From DATFTF01 sp963825175 (lineage in GTDB: Bacteria; Acidobacteriota; Thermoanaerobaculia; UBA5066; Gp7-AA6): a DNA stretch of 64,000 bases. A model generated the notes under the pieces. The model worked only from the letters and a program-made list of their open reading frames with translations. It did no database searches and was not told the DNA's origin. The stretch covers positions 558,001 to 622,000 of the forward strand of contig CAWGSA010000002.1 of assembly GCA_963825175.1 (NCBI GenBank). The letters are read 5' to 3'. The number at the start of each line of letters is the position of its first letter. Positions within the stretch are counted from its first letter, which is position 1. Below, piece after piece: positions 39,899-48,252 of the stretch. The translations under genes were made by a program, and so were the position numbers.

Positions 39899-40002
39899 GG
39901 AGTCGTAGCGCGCAACGGGATCAGGTCCGCGGTCGAGCCCTCACGCGAGCCGGGGACCGGTGCGCCCGCAGGGCGCAGATCCCGAGCAAGCGGAAGCGAC
40001 GG
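39899..40002 (+). repeat. Three-hairpin element, partial forward copy
   Basis: Retains the hairpin B/C part and the end: 'gggatcagg' (39919), a ggtcc/ggacc stem, hairpin C as tgcgccc-gca-gggcgca (39961-39977, one pair longer than elsewhere) and the terminal motif agcggaagcgacgg (39989-40002). Hairpin A is missing. The motif ends 28 nt before the ATG of the diguanylate cyclase. Confidence 0.75.
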
Positions 40003-40030
40003 ATGCTACTCTTACAGCCACCTCGACATC

Positions 40031-40987
40031 ATGGATTCCGGCAAGAGACCGATTTCGCCCGCGGGCTCGGCCGAGATCGAACGGCTCCGGGAAGAGCTGC
40101 GTCTGGAGCGGGCTCGCCGCGAGGGTCTCGAGCGGGCTTACTCCTCGCTCCAGGCGGCCTTCGACAAGTTGGAAGGGGGAGCGGTCCTGCTCGACGCGGA
40201 CCGCGTTCTGTTCGCCAACCCGGCCGTGTCCGAGATGTTCGGCATTCCCGTCGAGCGCCTCGGCAAGATGAGCCGCGAGCATTTCCTGCGCGAGCTCGCC
40301 TCGCTCTTCGACGACCCTCCCGACTTTCTGCAGCTCATGCGCGACAAGTCGCTCGGCGCCATCGAAGCGCGCGAGGACATCGAGATGCAGCGTCCCCGGT
40401 GGCGCCGCATCCGTTGGGTCGGAAAGGCCCTGCGCCTTCCGGACGGGAAGGGTCAGCTGGCTGTTTTCTCCGACATCACACAGGACTCGGACCTGGAGAC
40501 CGACCGCAAGCGGCAGGCGCTGACGGACGAGCTGACGGAGCTCTCCAATCGCCGCGCCGGCGAGCAGGCCATCGCGCGGGAGACGGCCCGGTCGCGCCGG
40601 ACCGGGCGTCCCCTCTCCTTCGCCCTGTTCGACGTCGACCACTTCAAACGGGTCAACGACACGCACGGGCATATGACCGGAGACCTGGTCCTGCGCGAGG
40701 TCGCCCGCTATCTCTCGGCGTTCCTGCGACGCAGCGACATCGCCGTCCGCTGGGGGGGCGAGGAGTTCCTGGTCATCCTTGCCGGCGAGGGGCTCGACGG
40801 GGCCCGGGCCTTCGCCGAGCGCGTCCGCAAGGCGATCGAGCTCGTTCGCGTCGGAGACGTCGGGCCCATCACCATCTCCGCGGGCACCGCCGAGATCAGC
40901 GAGGGAGAGGATCCGGACGCCGCGGTCGCGCGGGCCGACGCCAATTTGTACGAGGCCAAGTCCCGGGGGCGCAATCAGGTCGTCTGA
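40031..40987 (+). CDS. PAS-GGDEF diguanylate cyclase
   Basis: Makes cyclic di-GMP from GTP. A coiled-coil N-terminus (residues 15-55, ERLREELRLERARREGLERA) precedes a PAS-like domain (about 55-160) and a GGDEF domain whose active site is G242-G-E-E-F246, preceded by the inhibitory RxxD site at 233-236 (RRSD), so it should be active and product-inhibited. No transmembrane helix, so cytoplasmic. Its 3' end overlaps the converging hydrolase by 13 nt. It follows a truncated three-hairpin element, and a TACTCT box lies 18 nt before the ATG. Confidence 0.93.
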   Translation: MDSGKRPISPAGSAEIERLREELRLERARREGLERAYSSLQAAFDKLEGGAVLLDADRVLFANPAVSEMFGIPVERLGKMSREHFLRELASLFDDPPDFLQLMRDKSLGAIEAREDIEMQRPRWRRIRWVGKALRLPDGKGQLAVFSDITQDSDLETDRKRQALTDELTELSNRRAGEQAIARETARSRRTGRPLSFALFDVDHFKRVNDTHGHMTGDLVLREVARYLSAFLRRSDIAVRWGGEEFLVILAGEGLDGARAFAERVRKAIELVRVGDVGPITISAGTAEISEGEDPDAAVARADANLYEAKSRGRNQVV

Positions 40988-41964
40988 GGTGGAAGGTTCG
41001 CCGTAAAGAAGTCCGACCACCGTCGGGCGTACTCGGCTTCGGTCACTTTTTCCGCTTCGTCGTCGTGGTGGCAGTGGCCGGCGCCTTCCACGTTCCACAC
41101 CACGGAGCCCGCGGGCAAGGCGGCCTGGAGACGAGCGCCGAACCGGGGCGGAACGAGGTCGTCCTTCTCGCCGTGGACGACGCAGATCCGGGCGCGCACC
41201 TGTGCGAGCGTTCGCACCGGATCGATCCTTCCGATGCCGGCGCGGGGATCGGCGGCGTGGATCTCGCGGCGGACGCGGTCGACGGCGCGGCCGATCGCCC
41301 AATGCGTGGTCAGCGACAGGAGCCAGCGCGGAAGCCGCGTCGCGACGGAGAGATAGTGGCGGGCCATCTCGGCGGGGTCGGCATACGGAGACTCCAGCCA
41401 CAGCGCGCGGACGGCGTCCTTGCCGGCGCAGAACTCGAGCGCGGTCAGGCAGCCGGCCGAGCAGGCATGGACGCCCAGCCGGCCGAGGTCGACGCCGAAA
41501 CGCTCGCGGGCCGCTCCCAGCGCCAGCGCCAGATCGTCCTTTTCCAGAAAGCCGTAGGTGACGAACTCTCCCTCGCTTGGCCGGTGGCCGCGCAGGTCCG
41601 GGAGAAGGACGTTGTATCCGTGCGCGAGCGCGCGCAGCGCGTCGGGCTGCCACTCGGACGCCGAACCGCCCTTGCCGTGGAGAAAGAGGATGGTGGCGCG
41701 TCCGGCCGGCTCTCCGGGGGACGCGAAGACCGCGGCCAGAGACGCGGGAGAGCGCGCGCTTCCGGCGTGGCGGTAGTCAGCAACGAAACCGCCCGCCTTT
41801 CGGAGAGCGGCGATCAGATCCTCACGGCGCGTCGTCGGCGGGCCGAGCCCTTCGGATGAAATGAGCCGACCGGCGAGCCGGCGAGCGGCGAAATAGGAGC
41901 CGGCGATGTACGCGAGGCCGCCTCCGGCCAGAAGGGCGAGTCCGGTTTGCGTTCTGCGTTTCAT
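40975..41964 (-). CDS. Alpha/beta hydrolase, membrane-anchored
   Basis: Serine hydrolase of the alpha/beta fold (329 aa). N-terminal transmembrane anchor (TGLALLAGGGLAYIAGSYFAA), oxyanion strand 'ATILFLHGKGGSASEW', nucleophile elbow 'VHACSAGCLTA' (first Gly of GxSxG replaced by Ala), Asp in 'VHGEKDDLVPP' and His in 'GAGHCHHD'. Similar to BEM46/YqkD-like hydrolases. Substrate unknown. Convergent with the cyclase at 40031; the spacer upstream holds a heptamer repeat. Confidence 0.85.
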   Translation of the reverse strand: MKRRTQTGLALLAGGGLAYIAGSYFAARRLAGRLISSEGLGPPTTRREDLIAALRKAGGFVADYRHAGSARSPASLAAVFASPGEPAGRATILFLHGKGGSASEWQPDALRALAHGYNVLLPDLRGHRPSEGEFVTYGFLEKDDLALALGAARERFGVDLGRLGVHACSAGCLTALEFCAGKDAVRALWLESPYADPAEMARHYLSVATRLPRWLLSLTTHWAIGRAVDRVRREIHAADPRAGIGRIDPVRTLAQVRARICVVHGEKDDLVPPRFGARLQAALPAGSVVWNVEGAGHCHHDDEAEKVTEAEYARRWSDFFTANLPPQTT

Positions 41965-41969
41965 GACGA

Positions 41970-42012
41970 AGAAGTGACGAGTGGCAAGTGACGAGTGGCG
42001 AGTGACGAAGGC
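41970..42012. repeat. Heptamer repeat (gtgacga/gtggcga)
   Basis: Five units of seven bases such as 'gtgacga', 'gtggcaa', 'gtggcga' between the hydrolase start and the ferredoxin stop. Confidence 0.65.
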
Positions 42013-42046
42013 CGATCGATCGTCGGTCGTCGCTCGTGACCGTGTC

Positions 42047-42466
42047 TCACTCGAGCCCGTGCTTCGCCCGCGCCTCTTTGGCCTTCTTCCCGAAGAGGCC
42101 CACGACCTCGACCGGCCCGCGGACGTACGCCTGGCACGCCAGCCGGATGGGCTTCTCCTTCCAGCGCTTCTTGATCCACCACAGGAAGCGCGCCGGAAGC
42201 CAGCCGGCGCCCAGCAGGTTGAGCGGGAATCGCAGGCGGCCGAGCGACAGCTTCTCGTGCGTCGTGGGCGGCGAAAGGTTCTCCGCCCCCGCGATGGGAA
42301 GGACCGCGCAGGTGGTGCACTCGGCCTTCCCGCCGCACACGTGCCAGAGGCGCGCTCCGGCGTCGAGGGCCGCGTCCCACAGGCGGTAGCCCTCCCACAC
42401 CTCGATCGGCTCGCCGTTGATGACGCAGCGAAATTTCCGGGGAGCCGGTTTGCGCTCACTGGCCAT
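42047..42466 (-). CDS. [2Fe-2S] ferredoxin-like protein
   Basis: 139-residue protein with a 2Fe-2S binding pattern: 'HVCGGKAECTTCAVLP' (C-x5-C-x2-C, adrenodoxin-like spacing) and the distant fourth Cys in 'RLACQAYVRGPVEVVGLF'. The C-terminal extension is basic (KKAKEARAKHGLE). Probably an electron carrier; the partner reductase is not in the window. ATG 42466 lies 9 nt after a perfect TATAAT box and shares a 57-bp divergent promoter region with the metallo-beta-lactamase gene. Confidence 0.85.
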   Translation of the reverse strand: MASERKPAPRKFRCVINGEPIEVWEGYRLWDAALDAGARLWHVCGGKAECTTCAVLPIAGAENLSPPTTHEKLSLGRLRFPLNLLGAGWLPARFLWWIKKRWKEKPIRLACQAYVRGPVEVVGLFGKKAKEARAKHGLE

Positions 42467-42475
42467 GGAACGAGG

Positions 42476-42481
42476 ATTATA
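42476..42481 (-). promoter_or_regulatory. -10 box TATAAT of the ferredoxin gene
   Basis: Consensus TATAAT on the minus strand ends 9 nt before ATG 42466; the transcript would have almost no leader. Confidence 0.55.
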
Positions 42482-42511
42482 AGAGCCGTCCGCGGCGGTT
42501 GCGTGAGGGGC

Positions 42512-42517
42512 TAGAAT
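42512..42517 (+). promoter_or_regulatory. -10-like box TAGAAT, leaderless start of the MBL-fold gene
   Basis: TAGAAT ends 6 nt before GTG 42524, the spacing expected if transcription starts on the first base of the start codon. Confidence 0.55.
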
Positions 42518-42523
42518 CCGGCC

Positions 42524-43453
42524 GTGCTCGCTCTGGCTCTCGCCGCCGTGCTCGCGGGTGCGCCGCCGCAGGTTCCCACTCCCACTCCCGCGTTCTCGCC
42601 GCAGCATTTCCGGCTCGTCCCGGTGGGCCGCGACGTCTATGCGGCCGTGGCGCGGCCGGGGGACCGCGACGCCGGCGCCAACGCGGGCTTCATCGTGGGT
42701 GACGACGCGGTGCTGGTCGTGGATACCTTCATCTCCGAGCCCGCGGCCCAGGAGCTGCTCTCGGAGATTCGGCGACTCACGGGCCTTCCGGTCCGATGGG
42801 TCGTCAACACGCACTACCATCTCGATCACACCGGCGGCAACGCCGTTTTCGCGCGGGCCGGCGCGTCGATCGTAGCCCACGAGAACGTGCGCGCCTGGAC
42901 TCGGACGGAGAACCTGAAGTTCCGGCCCGGCCAGAAGGAGGCGATCGAGTCCCTGGTCCTGCCCAACGTCACGCACCGGCAAGGGCTGGCGATCTGGCTC
43001 GGAGCGCGGCGTGTGGACGTGCTCTTTCGCCCCGGCCACACCGGCGGGGATTCCATCGTGCGCGTTCCGGACGCCGACGTGGTGTTCGCCGGAGACCTCT
43101 TCTGGAACGCCACCCTTCCCAACCTGATCGACGCCGACACCGCGGCGTGGCAGGCGACGCTCGAGGGGTTCTTGAACGACTTCCCCCGGGCCGCGTTCGT
43201 GGCCGGCCACGGCGAGCCGGGCCACGCGCTGGATGTCCGTTTTTTTCGCGATTACATCTCCGGCCTCCGCCAGAACGTCGGGCGGGCCGTCGAGCAGGGG
43301 AAGTCCGGGCAGGCTCTGGTCGACGCCGTGCTGCCGCTGCTCCAGGGCCGCTACGGCGCGTGGGCCTGGTTCGACCAGTTCGCGGTCAAGAACATCGAGC
43401 AGACGGAGCAGGAGTTTCGGGGGACCAAGCGGAGGCCGCAGGCTTTGCCGTGA
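42524..43453 (+). CDS. Exported metallo-beta-lactamase-fold hydrolase
   Basis: MBL-fold protein (309 aa) with a signal peptide-like start (MLALALAAVLAGAPPQVP). The metal motif 'NTHYHLDHTGG' (HxHxDH), 'FRPGHTGGDSIV', 'VVFAGDLFWN' and 'VAGHGEPG' give a complete two-metal site. It resembles the quinoprotein-relay/SoxH-like and B3-like MBL proteins of the periplasm rather than a proven antibiotic hydrolase; I would not call it a resistance gene. Start GTG 42524 is supported by the TAGAAT box 6 nt ahead. Monocistronic. Confidence 0.88.
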   Translation: MLALALAAVLAGAPPQVPTPTPAFSPQHFRLVPVGRDVYAAVARPGDRDAGANAGFIVGDDAVLVVDTFISEPAAQELLSEIRRLTGLPVRWVVNTHYHLDHTGGNAVFARAGASIVAHENVRAWTRTENLKFRPGQKEAIESLVLPNVTHRQGLAIWLGARRVDVLFRPGHTGGDSIVRVPDADVVFAGDLFWNATLPNLIDADTAAWQATLEGFLNDFPRAAFVAGHGEPGHALDVRFFRDYISGLRQNVGRAVEQGKSGQALVDAVLPLLQGRYGAWAWFDQFAVKNIEQTEQEFRGTKRRPQALP

Positions 43454-43470
43454 GGCGTGAGGCGTGAGGT
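43450..43470. repeat. Heptamer repeat (gtgaggc)
   Basis: Three tandem 'gtgaggc' units; the first contains the TGA stop of the MBL-fold gene. Confidence 0.55.
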
Positions 43471-43476
43471 TACAAT

Positions 43477-43902
43477 TTAGATATTGTTATGCCCCGCGAG
43501 GCTTCTGTTCCACTCCTCTCCGAGGAAGAGCAACTCGATGCCGTCCCGGTGCTGGCCCGGCGTGACCGAGACATGGACGCGCGAAGGGTCGCGCGGATCG
43601 TTCGTCACGACGCCCCTGGGCCCTTGCCGCAGCGCGAAGCCGTACTCGCCTGGGGCGCAGAGCTCCAGCCGAAAGCGTCCGTCCGTGCCGGTCGTGGCCG
43701 GGGGCGACCACGGAATGTCACCGTTGCGGGGTATGGCATCGACGCGCAGACCGGACACCGGATGTCCTTCGACGTCGGTGACGCGCCCCTCGACCACGGC
43801 GCGGGCGTTGTGTTCGAGCGCCAGGGCCGCGGGCGTCGGACGCGGCGGAGAGACGCAGGCCGCGGCAGCCAGGATGATCCACAGCGGCGACGCCTTCCTC
43901 AT
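43477..43902 (-). CDS. Lipoprotein with carboxypeptidase-regulatory-like (Ig-like) domain
   Basis: 141-residue exported protein. N-terminus 'MRKASPLWIILAAAACVS' is a lipoprotein signal with the lipobox Cys at residue 16. The remainder is a CarboxypepD_reg-type beta-sandwich (VVEGRVTDVEGHPVSGLRVD ... TDGRFRLELCAPGEYGFALR). Likely outer-membrane-attached; binding partner unknown. A TACGAT box ends 6 nt before ATG 43902, so the mRNA is probably leaderless. It converges on the MBL-fold gene. Confidence 0.75.
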   Translation of the reverse strand: MRKASPLWIILAAAACVSPPRPTPAALALEHNARAVVEGRVTDVEGHPVSGLRVDAIPRNGDIPWSPPATTGTDGRFRLELCAPGEYGFALRQGPRGVVTNDPRDPSRVHVSVTPGQHRDGIELLFLGEEWNRSLAGHNNI

Positions 43903-43908
43903 ACGAGA

Positions 43909-43914
43909 ATCGTA
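43909..43914 (-). promoter_or_regulatory. -10-like box TACGAT, leaderless start
   Basis: TACGAT on the minus strand ends 6 nt before ATG 43902. Confidence 0.45.
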
Positions 43915-43973
43915 ATCCACCTCTGCCGTGTCCCGAGTTCCGTCTATGCGATCATCGGCCGCGGAGGAATCCC

Positions 43974-44453
43974 ATGACCGAGACGCCCGGCCCCGGCACG
44001 GCACCCGCTAAGAAGAACCAGCATTTCACCGTCGGGGGAACCTGGACCGGCGATGGGATGGGCTGCGGGAAGCTCCATCTTCCTCAGGGGAATCTCTCGC
44101 TGCTCGTGGGAGGGGCCCGGGAGCTGGGCGGCTGCGGCATCGGGGCCAATCCGGAGGAGCTGCTGCTCGCCGCGGTCGCGGCGTGTTTTCTCAATACCTG
44201 GGCGATCTTCTTGAAGAAGCTCGGGGTCTCCTATGCCGAGCCCGCGCTGCGCGTCTCGGGCGAGCTGGGACCGGATCCGGAGGGAGGCTTCAAGATGTTG
44301 TGGGCGACGATCCATGCCGTCGTGCCCCGGGCCCTCCTGGCGGACCAGAAGGAGCAGGTGGAGAAGACCCTCCGCTTGACCGAGAAGTACTGCATCGTCT
44401 CCAAGGTGGCCAAGGCCGCCATGCCTCTGAAGGTGGAGGTGGAAGAGGTCTAG
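43974..44453 (+). CDS. OsmC/Ohr-family peroxidase-like protein
   Basis: 159-residue OsmC-fold protein. The two redox cysteines lie in 'LAAVAACFLNTWAIFLKKLG' (central helix) and 'TEKYCIVSKVAKAAMP', the usual positions for Cys-based hydroperoxide reduction; 'GANPEELLLAAVAAC' is the family signature. Cytoplasmic defence against organic peroxides is the expected role; OsmC and Ohr subgroups are not separable here. ATG 43974 follows 'gcggaggaatccc'. Divergent from the lipoprotein gene. Confidence 0.9.
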   Translation: MTETPGPGTAPAKKNQHFTVGGTWTGDGMGCGKLHLPQGNLSLLVGGARELGGCGIGANPEELLLAAVAACFLNTWAIFLKKLGVSYAEPALRVSGELGPDPEGGFKMLWATIHAVVPRALLADQKEQVEKTLRLTEKYCIVSKVAKAAMPLKVEVEEV

Positions 44454-44490
44454 CGTCTTGTAACGAAGATCTCTCGAGCGCCTCCGTGCC

Positions 44491-44543
44491 GTAGGGGCGG
44501 TCCTCGCGGCCGCCCGCGGGCGGGGACAAGCCCCGCCCCTGCG
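44491..44543. repeat. GTAGGGGCGG hairpin repeat, copy 1
   Basis: 'gtaggggcgg' pairs with 'ccgcccctgc' across a GC-rich loop in the spacer between the OsmC and Smr genes. The reverse complement (gcaggggcggggcttgtccc) matches the repeat at 51185-51224. Confidence 0.6.
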
Positions 44544-44612
44544 TCGCGCGGTCGCAAAGGAACTTCCGCTACAGGACACGAGAGGAATCGGGTGATCTTC
44601 CCGGGCGCGTTT

Positions 44613-44888
44613 TCACTTCAGCTGGACGACCGTCGCTCCATGTCCACCGCGCTCGGGTGGAGCGTCGAAGAAGTCGATCACATCCATGCGGGCGGAGAGC
44701 AGCTTGCGGATCTGCGCTCTTCTGGCCCCGATGCCTTTTCCATGAACCAGGCGAACTTGCGAGAAGGCATGAGCTCTTGCCTCACGCAGGTATTCGTCGA
44801 CGACCGCCGCGAGGTCGCCCGGAAGAAAGGAGTGGAGATCGAACGAGTCCTCGATCGGAACGCGGAGGGGCCTGTCTTCCTCGATCAT
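44613..44888 (-). CDS. Smr-domain protein
   Basis: 91-residue stand-alone Smr domain, the nuclease-like module also found at the C-terminus of MutS2. The signature 'VRLVHGKGIGARRAQIRKLL' (HGxGxG), the leading 'FDLHSF' (in place of LDLHG) and the closing 'GGHGATVVQLK' are intact. Role in RNA or DNA cleavage (ribosome rescue or recombination) is inferred from the family; no partner gene adjacent. ATG 44888 begins right at the acidic N-terminus. Confidence 0.85.
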   Translation of the reverse strand: MIEEDRPLRVPIEDSFDLHSFLPGDLAAVVDEYLREARAHAFSQVRLVHGKGIGARRAQIRKLLSARMDVIDFFDAPPERGGHGATVVQLK

Positions 44889-44929
44889 CCGACGGCCAAT
44901 CCGTGCTCTTGAATCACCCGGTCACCGAT

Positions 44930-45205
44930 TCATCCCGGCTCCCCCAGACTCACCCTCAGATCTGCCTCCCTCTCGGCGCTCACGGCGTCGGGCCGGGACG
45001 GCACCTCGAGCTTGCCGCCGCACGGGCACTCGACGGTGAAGCCCGATCCGGGCGGCGGAGCCGGGAGCTCGAACTTGCGGCCGTCGTTGATCGTTCGATT
45101 GTGGCTCCACCGGCGCACCGATCCGAACACGGTCGACGGCGAGTCGGCATAGTTGATGGCGATCTCGCCGTCGCATTTCGGGCATTCCATCCATCGGTAT
45201 TTCAT
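44930..45205 (-). CDS. Zinc-ribbon hypothetical protein
   Basis: 91-residue protein with two Cys pairs, 'MECPKCDGEI' near the start and 'VECPCGGKLEVP' in the middle, which together would hold one zinc. No named family recognised. 'ctaggggaatcg' precedes the ATG as a ribosome site. It follows the membrane diguanylate cyclase by 8 nt on the same strand, so it may be its operon partner. Confidence 0.6.
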   Translation of the reverse strand: MKYRWMECPKCDGEIAINYADSPSTVFGSVRRWSHNRTINDGRKFELPAPPPGSGFTVECPCGGKLEVPSRPDAVSAEREADLRVSLGEPG

Positions 45206-45213
45206 CGATTCCC

Positions 45214-46458
45214 CTAGTTCGTCTTGTTGTCGATCGCGGGCCGCCTTCCGGTGTCGCGTGAGGGCGTCTCCCGGGAGTCCCGGCGCAGGGGATCGCCCCG
45301 CAGCTGTTTGTGGGCCTTCTTGCGCTCGTACATGTGGCGATCGGCCATCTCGACGGCCATGTCGAACGGCACCCGGGTGGAGAAGGGCGTGACGCCGACC
45401 GACGCGGCCAGGAACTTGCGGTACGCGCGCTGGGAGGTTCGCGGCGACTGTTTCACTTCGTCGATTTTGGCGGGGAGCATGTAGAAGCGCTTCTTGGCGA
45501 CGTCTTCGTCCATGCCCGGCAGAACGACCAGGAACTCGTCGCCGCCCCAGCGGATCAGGTAGTCGTCTCCGCGGATCAGTTTCTTGATCGCCTGTGCCGC
45601 CGTCCAGATCGCCTTGTCCCCTTCCTCGTGCCCGTCGTTGTCGTTGATCGTCTTCAAGCCATCGACGTCGATCAACACGATGGACCCTCCGGCGGTCTCG
45701 CGCATAAGGGCTGGCCGGATCTCGTCGAGAAAGAACCGGTTGTAAGCATCGGTCAGGGGGTCCATCTGCGCGCGGCGCTTCGAACGCTGCGTGTCGTCGA
45801 TGGCCCGCGCGTGGACCGTGGTGAGCTTGCGCTCGGTGTCCTCCATGGCCCAGATGATCAGTCCGATCCCGAAAAACATCTCCAGGAACAGATCATAGAA
45901 GCCGGTATAGGCGAGGAACGGGTAGGACTCGTTGTGGTTGGCCGCGGAGAGGGAGAAGTAGACCACGTAGGTCAGGTGCACCAGCAGCGTCAGCAGCGCG
46001 AGCGCTCCCGCGAATTGCTTGCCGAGGCCGGGAAAGCGGCTGCGGAAGATCAGCGTCGTGACGGCGAACCACGCGCAGGCGCCGATGCCCATGTGGACGG
46101 CAAAGAAGAGCGAGCTCGATCCGGCGACGTAAGACATCCCGGCCGATACCGGAAGGCCCAAAAGCAGCGCCAGGCGCATGGGCTTTCCCAGGCCGGAGTC
46201 GTGCTCCATGCGGTCGGCCGCGACGATGAGGGCGGCGAAATAGAGGATCTTCAGGAGCTCGTAAGGGCCGGTCGTGTAGCGGACGGACATCTCGGTGCCC
46301 ACGAACAGCCACAGGAGGGAGAAGAACAGCAGGAGCCATCCGATGCCGGCGGCGCGCAGGACCCGGTTGCCGTTGTCGCGCGAGAGGTACAGGAAGATCA
46401 GCGCCAGCAGACCGGCGCCGACTGTCTGCACGATCAGACCGAGGGAAGAGATCTGCAT
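45214..46458 (-). CDS. Membrane-bound diguanylate cyclase (7TM-GGDEF)
   Basis: Diguanylate cyclase of 414 residues. Seven predicted helices (residues about 5-215, from MQISSLGLIVQTVGAGLLAL to FFGIGLIIWAM) form a MASE-like sensor; then a coiled linker and a GGDEF domain with 'RWGGDEFLVVLPG'. The I-site RxxD is 'RGDD', five residues before GGDEF, so product inhibition is likely. The Gln/Arg/Asp tail after the domain is unstructured. A TAATCT box ends 10 nt before ATG 46458. Signal unknown. Confidence 0.9.
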   Translation of the reverse strand: MQISSLGLIVQTVGAGLLALIFLYLSRDNGNRVLRAAGIGWLLLFFSLLWLFVGTEMSVRYTTGPYELLKILYFAALIVAADRMEHDSGLGKPMRLALLLGLPVSAGMSYVAGSSSLFFAVHMGIGACAWFAVTTLIFRSRFPGLGKQFAGALALLTLLVHLTYVVYFSLSAANHNESYPFLAYTGFYDLFLEMFFGIGLIIWAMEDTERKLTTVHARAIDDTQRSKRRAQMDPLTDAYNRFFLDEIRPALMRETAGGSIVLIDVDGLKTINDNDGHEEGDKAIWTAAQAIKKLIRGDDYLIRWGGDEFLVVLPGMDEDVAKKRFYMLPAKIDEVKQSPRTSQRAYRKFLAASVGVTPFSTRVPFDMAVEMADRHMYERKKAHKQLRGDPLRRDSRETPSRDTGRRPAIDNKTN

Positions 46459-46468
46459 GGAATGGCAC

Positions 46469-46474
46469 AGATTA
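46469..46474 (-). promoter_or_regulatory. -10-like box TAATCT of the membrane cyclase
   Basis: TAATCT on the minus strand ends 10 nt before ATG 46458; no Shine-Dalgarno. Confidence 0.4.
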
Positions 46475-46585
46475 ACTCGAATTGGAGCTCTTGGGGCGAA
46501 AGGAGATATCCCGACGCGGCGCCCGCGGCCCGGAGCGGGCACCGGAGCAGCCTTCCGACCGCGATTCGCGGCCGATTCGCCGCGG

Positions 46586-47857
46586 TCAGGGGACGTTCAT
46601 CGAGGACCCTACCCGGCGGAAGTTCTCCCCCGGCGCGCCCAGGCGGCAGGCCGAAGTTCCGGGCGCCGCCCCCGTCGGGCACTCCACGGGAAACCGGGTG
46701 AAGGCGTTTGGTCCGCGCAGCCGCAGGGCCGTCCTGGGCCGGGAGCCGTCGCGCGGAACGAGGAGAACGTCGGCGCCGGCTGGAGCGGCGAAGCTCACGG
46801 CGACCTTCTGCTTGTCGAAGTCCAGAACCGCCGGCGAGAGGGACAGCACGTTCACCTGGATCCGAGTCCCATGGCTGTTGTCCCACGCGCCGCGGAGCGA
46901 CGAGTATGCCAGCTGGTCTTCGGCGTCCGGATAGAGCTGCAGGCCGTCCGGCGCCAACTGCGTCACCGCGCTGTACAGCGTGTTCCACTCCGGTTCGCCG
47001 CCCTCCGTCGCGATCTCGAGCGGAGTCTTCAGGTCCGAGCCGAGGCGCACGCTCAGGTGCGCAGCCTGCGGTCCGGATCCGGCCGTCAGAAGAAGCTCCT
47101 CACGGTCGGCTCCGGGCCGGGAAGCGGTGATGGGGAAGCGCCGTATGTCCGAAGATCTTGTCAGGATGGCGGCGAAAACGCCGTCCTCGCGGTCGGTCAC
47201 CATGCGCAGCGTCGCGGCGGTTCGAAACCCGGACAGGTCGAAGCACGAGAGCAGCGCGCGGACCAGGGGTCTCGGATAGAGAAGGACCGGTGCGAAATCA
47301 GGGATCGGCACTCCGCCGATCTCCGCGGTGGAACGCTTCGGGTCGAATCGGAGCTCGAATCCGGTGAATCGATAGACCTCCGTCCGATGGTGTTCGCCCT
47401 GCGGTGTGGTCCGCGTGCCTTCGCGAATGTACTCGGCCGGTACATCGGGGCTCGGCCGGCTCCAGCGATCGGACCATCCTTCGGAGGCGGGAGCACAGTC
47501 CTGCGCGCGTCCCCTGGAGCCCAGGAGCGGCAGCGGTGCGAGGTCGCGCCCTCGCAGCCGCCAGAAGGAGCGGCACGCCCGCTCGGCTCCGGCGGATGAA
47601 ACCTCCAGGATCGCCCCTCCGTCTCCCAGCGGCCCGGAAGTGAGGGTGACCGCCGCCGAGGAATCGGGAGAGGCCACCTTGACGCGGGCCACCCGCTGGC
47701 CCGCCGCGTTCTGGACGTCAATGCGGATCTTGGAACCCATGCGTTGCGCCACGATGATCTCCGGCGCCCCGTCTCCGTCCAGGTCGACGGTCAGCGGCGG
47801 AGGCATCGGCGCGGCGGCCGCCGACGCGACGAGAAGGAGCGCGGCCGGAGAGAGCAT
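46586..47857 (-). CDS. Exported hypothetical protein with an FG-GAP/EF-hand-like motif
   Basis: Secreted protein of 423 residues (signal MLSPAALLLVASAAAAPMPP). It opens with 'LTVDLDGDGAPEIIVAQ', a calcium-binding DxDGDG loop as in FG-GAP/VCBS repeats, then beta-rich sequence with six Cys (ERACRSFWRL, AQDCAPASEG, LLSCFDLSG, VECPTGAA, SACRLG). No enzyme motif recognised. Possibly an adhesion or polymer-binding protein. It lies 15 nt downstream of the CDGSH gene, same strand. Confidence 0.6.
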   Translation of the reverse strand: MLSPAALLLVASAAAAPMPPPLTVDLDGDGAPEIIVAQRMGSKIRIDVQNAAGQRVARVKVASPDSSAAVTLTSGPLGDGGAILEVSSAGAERACRSFWRLRGRDLAPLPLLGSRGRAQDCAPASEGWSDRWSRPSPDVPAEYIREGTRTTPQGEHHRTEVYRFTGFELRFDPKRSTAEIGGVPIPDFAPVLLYPRPLVRALLSCFDLSGFRTAATLRMVTDREDGVFAAILTRSSDIRRFPITASRPGADREELLLTAGSGPQAAHLSVRLGSDLKTPLEIATEGGEPEWNTLYSAVTQLAPDGLQLYPDAEDQLAYSSLRGAWDNSHGTRIQVNVLSLSPAVLDFDKQKVAVSFAAPAGADVLLVPRDGSRPRTALRLRGPNAFTRFPVECPTGAAPGTSACRLGAPGENFRRVGSSMNVP

Positions 47858-47872
47858 GCGCGGCGTCGGCGG

Positions 47873-48094
47873 TCAGGGCTCGGACTTGCGGACCGCCGCT
47901 TCGGCGGCCTGGAATCCGATCCGGGTGTGGGTTCGGTCGCAGTACGGCTTGTTGACCGAGCCTCCGCAACGGCAGAGCGACACTGCGCGCCCCTCTTCGA
48001 CCAGGATCTCGTTTCCGGCCGGATCGATGATCTTCACGGGACCCTCCACGCGATAGGGCCCGTTGGGAATCACACGAATCGTGGTCTCCGCCAT
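47873..48094 (-). CDS. CDGSH iron-sulfur (mitoNEET-like) protein
   Basis: 73-residue [2Fe-2S] protein. Cluster motif 'LCRCGGSVNKPYCDRTHTRIGF' in part: C-x-C-x2-S-x3-P-x-C-D-x2-H, with Gly of CDGSH replaced by Arg-Thr. Small redox or sensing protein in the cytoplasm. ATG 48094 is preceded by 'caggaggcctcg', a near-perfect ribosome site, which settles it against an upstream in-frame extension. Possibly co-transcribed with the exported protein downstream. Confidence 0.9.
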   Translation of the reverse strand: MAETTIRVIPNGPYRVEGPVKIIDPAGNEILVEEGRAVSLCRCGGSVNKPYCDRTHTRIGFQAAEAAVRKSEP

Positions 48095-48252
48095 CGAGGC
48101 CTCCTGTTGGGTCCGGATCGCGGTCATTGTAGCTCGGAACACTCGGATCTCCGGCGCGGCGAGCGGCGCGCGGTGGCGGCGATGGCGCCGGTCCCGAGAC
48201 TCGTCGCATGAATTCTCGGCGTGATCGTGCTACATTTTCGAGGAGTTGCTCA

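Noticed and set aside
42524..43453. Beta-lactam resistance gene
   Set aside because: The MBL fold and metal motif are shared by many hydrolases; nothing indicates beta-lactam cleavage.
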